Below are positions 6,029 to 6,787 of a stretch of DNA of 6,787 nt, one piece after another (the first letter of the stretch is position 1; each line of letters opens with the position of its first letter). The notes beneath the pieces are model-generated. The model saw nothing but the letters and a program-made list of their open reading frames with translations, was not told the DNA's origin and did no database searches. The stretch comes from Peptococcaceae bacterium. GTDB lineage: Bacteria; Bacillota; Peptococcia; Peptococcales; Peptococcaceae. Where the stretch lies: assembly GCA_019420345.1 (NCBI GenBank), contig JAHZHI010000005.1:1-6787 (forward strand), in the 5' to 3' direction. Both the position numbers and the translations under genes were made by a program.

Positions 6029-6610
6029 ATGAAAGCAAAAAAACATTTTACTGCACTTGCATTAACAGTGGTCATTGGGATTGGTGCACTGCTACCTCCT
6101 GGACAGGTTGCTCAGGCGGCAGAAATTCAACCGCTTCCGTTTCAAACGTATGTAAACGGCTCACTGGTAACCATCAACAATTCTCTGCTCTACGGCGGAC
6201 ACACCTATGTGCAGCTGCGTGAACTGGCCAATGTCTCAAACATGGGCATAGAATTTAACGACCCAAATAGCCCAAGTTTGCCAACGCCAGGTGGAAGTCT
6301 GCCAATTGGCATTAGTATTGATCAGCCAACGTTCGTTTATACCAAAGACGATGTGCAAGATTGGAGTAGCGGCTCCTGCGTCATTCTAGACAAGGCAGTA
6401 GACATAACCACATTGTACTCTCGCTATCAAGCCAACAGTGGTAAATATGACTACGCTTTTGAAGGAAACACCCTCGTTGCTCCGAATGAAAACGGCGGCA
6501 CAAAAACGATTGACATGCATATCATTTCCAGCTATGGGAAAACCTACGTTTCTGTGGATGAGTTTCGCGAGAAAATCCAGCCTTATCTGATTGATATTTG
6601 TATGCAATAG
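6029..6610 (+). CDS. small secreted stalk-domain (copper amine oxidase N-terminal-like) protein
   Basis: The 193-residue product starts at 6029, where AAAGGAGAGG lies upstream with AGGAG 9 nt from the ATG. An in-frame ATG at 5969 has no such site and would put 20 residues before the signal peptide. The signal peptide is typical: MKAKKH, a hydrophobic core (about 8-22), and AQA-A with likely cleavage after Ala30. Mature residues 37-78 fit the copper-amine-oxidase-N1/stalk motif: YVNGSLVTINNSLLYGGHTY, then VQLRELANVSNMGIEF. A second half-copy is suggested near 158-186 (GTKTIDMHI...YGKTYVSVDEFREKI). Two cysteines (117, 191) could form a disulfide. There is no LPXTG sorting motif or C-terminal membrane anchor, so it is probably exported or wall-associated. 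The function is unknown; stalk domains occur in many surface proteins and are not enzymes here. Divergence from the two-component operon hints at co-regulation. Confidence 0.85.
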   Translation: MKAKKHFTALALTVVIGIGALLPPGQVAQAAEIQPLPFQTYVNGSLVTINNSLLYGGHTYVQLRELANVSNMGIEFNDPNSPSLPTPGGSLPIGISIDQPTFVYTKDDVQDWSSGSCVILDKAVDITTLYSRYQANSGKYDYAFEGNTLVAPNENGGTKTIDMHIISSYGKTYVSVDEFREKIQPYLIDICMQ

Positions 6611-6630
6611 AACAAAGTATGCGAGGGTAT

Positions 6631-6653
6631 ATGCGGCAGATTTTCTGCCGCAT
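6631..6653 (+). other. strong GC-rich hairpin after the stalk gene
   Basis: ATGCGGCAGA (6631-6640) pairs perfectly with TCTGCCGCAT (6644-6653) over a TTT loop, 20 nt after the stop codon. No T-tract follows on either strand; instead the 53-bp repeat begins at once. It looks like the stem of an intrinsic terminator whose tail is missing or replaced by the repeat, or the first of a tandem pair of 3'-end hairpins. The lexA 3' end has the same arrangement. Confidence 0.75.
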
Positions 6654-6705
6654 CAGACTGTAGATAAACCCTATTTTGGCATTTTTGCCAAAATAGGGTT
6701 TTCTC
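6653..6705 (+). repeat. 53-bp inverted repeat, right copy
   Basis: This is a perfect reverse complement of 1-53. It reads TCAGACTGTAGAT, then the 16-bp-stem palindrome, then TCTC, in the same orientation relative to the stalk gene as the left copy has relative to lexA. The first T may belong to the preceding hairpin, which leaves a 52-bp core starting CAGACTG. It carries no coding capacity; the open frame crossing it on the minus strand is a shadow. Confidence 0.92.
6666..6705 (+). terminator. probable intrinsic terminator of the stalk gene (inside the repeat)
   Basis: AAACCCTATTTTGGCA (6666-6681) pairs with TGCCAAAATAGGGTTT (6686-6701) over a TTTT loop, followed by TCTC. The stem is long but AT-rich, and the T-run is short and partly inside the stem, so it is plausible rather than certain as a terminator. 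Confidence 0.6.
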
Positions 6706-6715
6706 ATCTATTCTG

Positions 6716-6748
6716 AAAAATAGCAGCTATCTTCCCTCAGATAGCTGC
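6716..6748 (-). terminator. minus-strand terminator of a converging gene beyond the window
   Basis: GCAGCTATCT (6723-6732) and AGATAGCTGC (6739-6748) form a perfect 10-bp stem with a 6-base loop. On the minus strand it is followed by TATTTTTC (T-run at 6716-6720). This suggests a minus-strand gene ends here or to the right. Two minus frames stay open to the window edge (stops at 6737-6739 and 6708-6710), but neither 3' fragment is recognisable. Confidence 0.65.
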
Positions 6749-6787
6749 CACTGGCGTCCCGTGTGTATTCTTCCATTTCCACATTGC

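Noticed and set aside
1..6705. Reading the flanking repeats as terminal inverted repeats of a transposon
   Set aside because: The enclosed genes include lexA, greA and lysS, with no transposase or integrase. Each copy is itself a hairpin placed at a gene 3' end, which fits dispersed repeats better.
6522..6707. Minus-strand 61-codon frame crossing the right repeat
   Set aside because: It is built largely from the hairpin repeat and the antisense of the stalk gene, with no family resemblance.
6708..6787. C-terminal fragment of a minus-strand gene at the right edge
   Set aside because: Two frames are open to the edge (16 or 25 residues) and neither can be recognised or preferred. Only the terminator orientation suggests such a gene.

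Overview
The window looks like chromosomal DNA of a low-to-moderate GC Gram-positive-type bacterium (Bacillota). The grounds are the LexA type, strong AGGAGG-like ribosome binding sites, consensus sigma-A promoters, an AgrC/LytTR-type two-component system and a secreted stalk-domain protein. The greA-lysS pair and a LysRS with a C-terminal tRNA-binding domain make me lean to a clostridial or Negativicutes-like anaerobe. That placement is a guess that the sequence alone cannot settle.

Left part (1-3580), housekeeping: lexA (SOS repressor) lies on the minus strand. It is divergent from a tight greA-lysS operon on the plus strand (2 nt between the genes), which ends at an intrinsic terminator. 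The lexA-greA intergenic region carries two good promoters back to back. LysRS is about 150 residues longer than usual because a MetRS/Trbp111-type tRNA-binding OB domain is joined to its C-terminus by a charged linker.

Middle part (3684-5672), visibly more AT-rich: a minus-strand sensor system whose response regulator (receiver + LytTR) precedes an AgrC-like GHKL histidine kinase with about seven membrane segments. The regulator frame is broken inside the LytTR domain at a run of five A (coding strand). The two pieces overlap by four bases (GTGA) and together make a normal-length regulator. No AgrB, AgrD or other peptide-export gene is visible beside it.

Right part (5673-6610): a roughly 355-bp divergent intergenic region rich in short palindromes, then a small secreted protein with a signal peptide and a copper-amine-oxidase-N-like (stalk) motif. 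Divergence from the two-component system makes it a candidate target, but that is inference.

Ends: a perfect 53-bp sequence occurs at both edges in inverted orientation (1-53 and 6653-6705). Each copy holds a 16-bp-stem hairpin ending in TTTTCTC, and each directly abuts a second, gene-specific hairpin downstream of a stop codon (lexA on the left, the stalk gene on the right). It behaves like a repeated 3'-end/terminator element, or a small hairpin repeat inserted at terminators, and is the least explained structure in the window.
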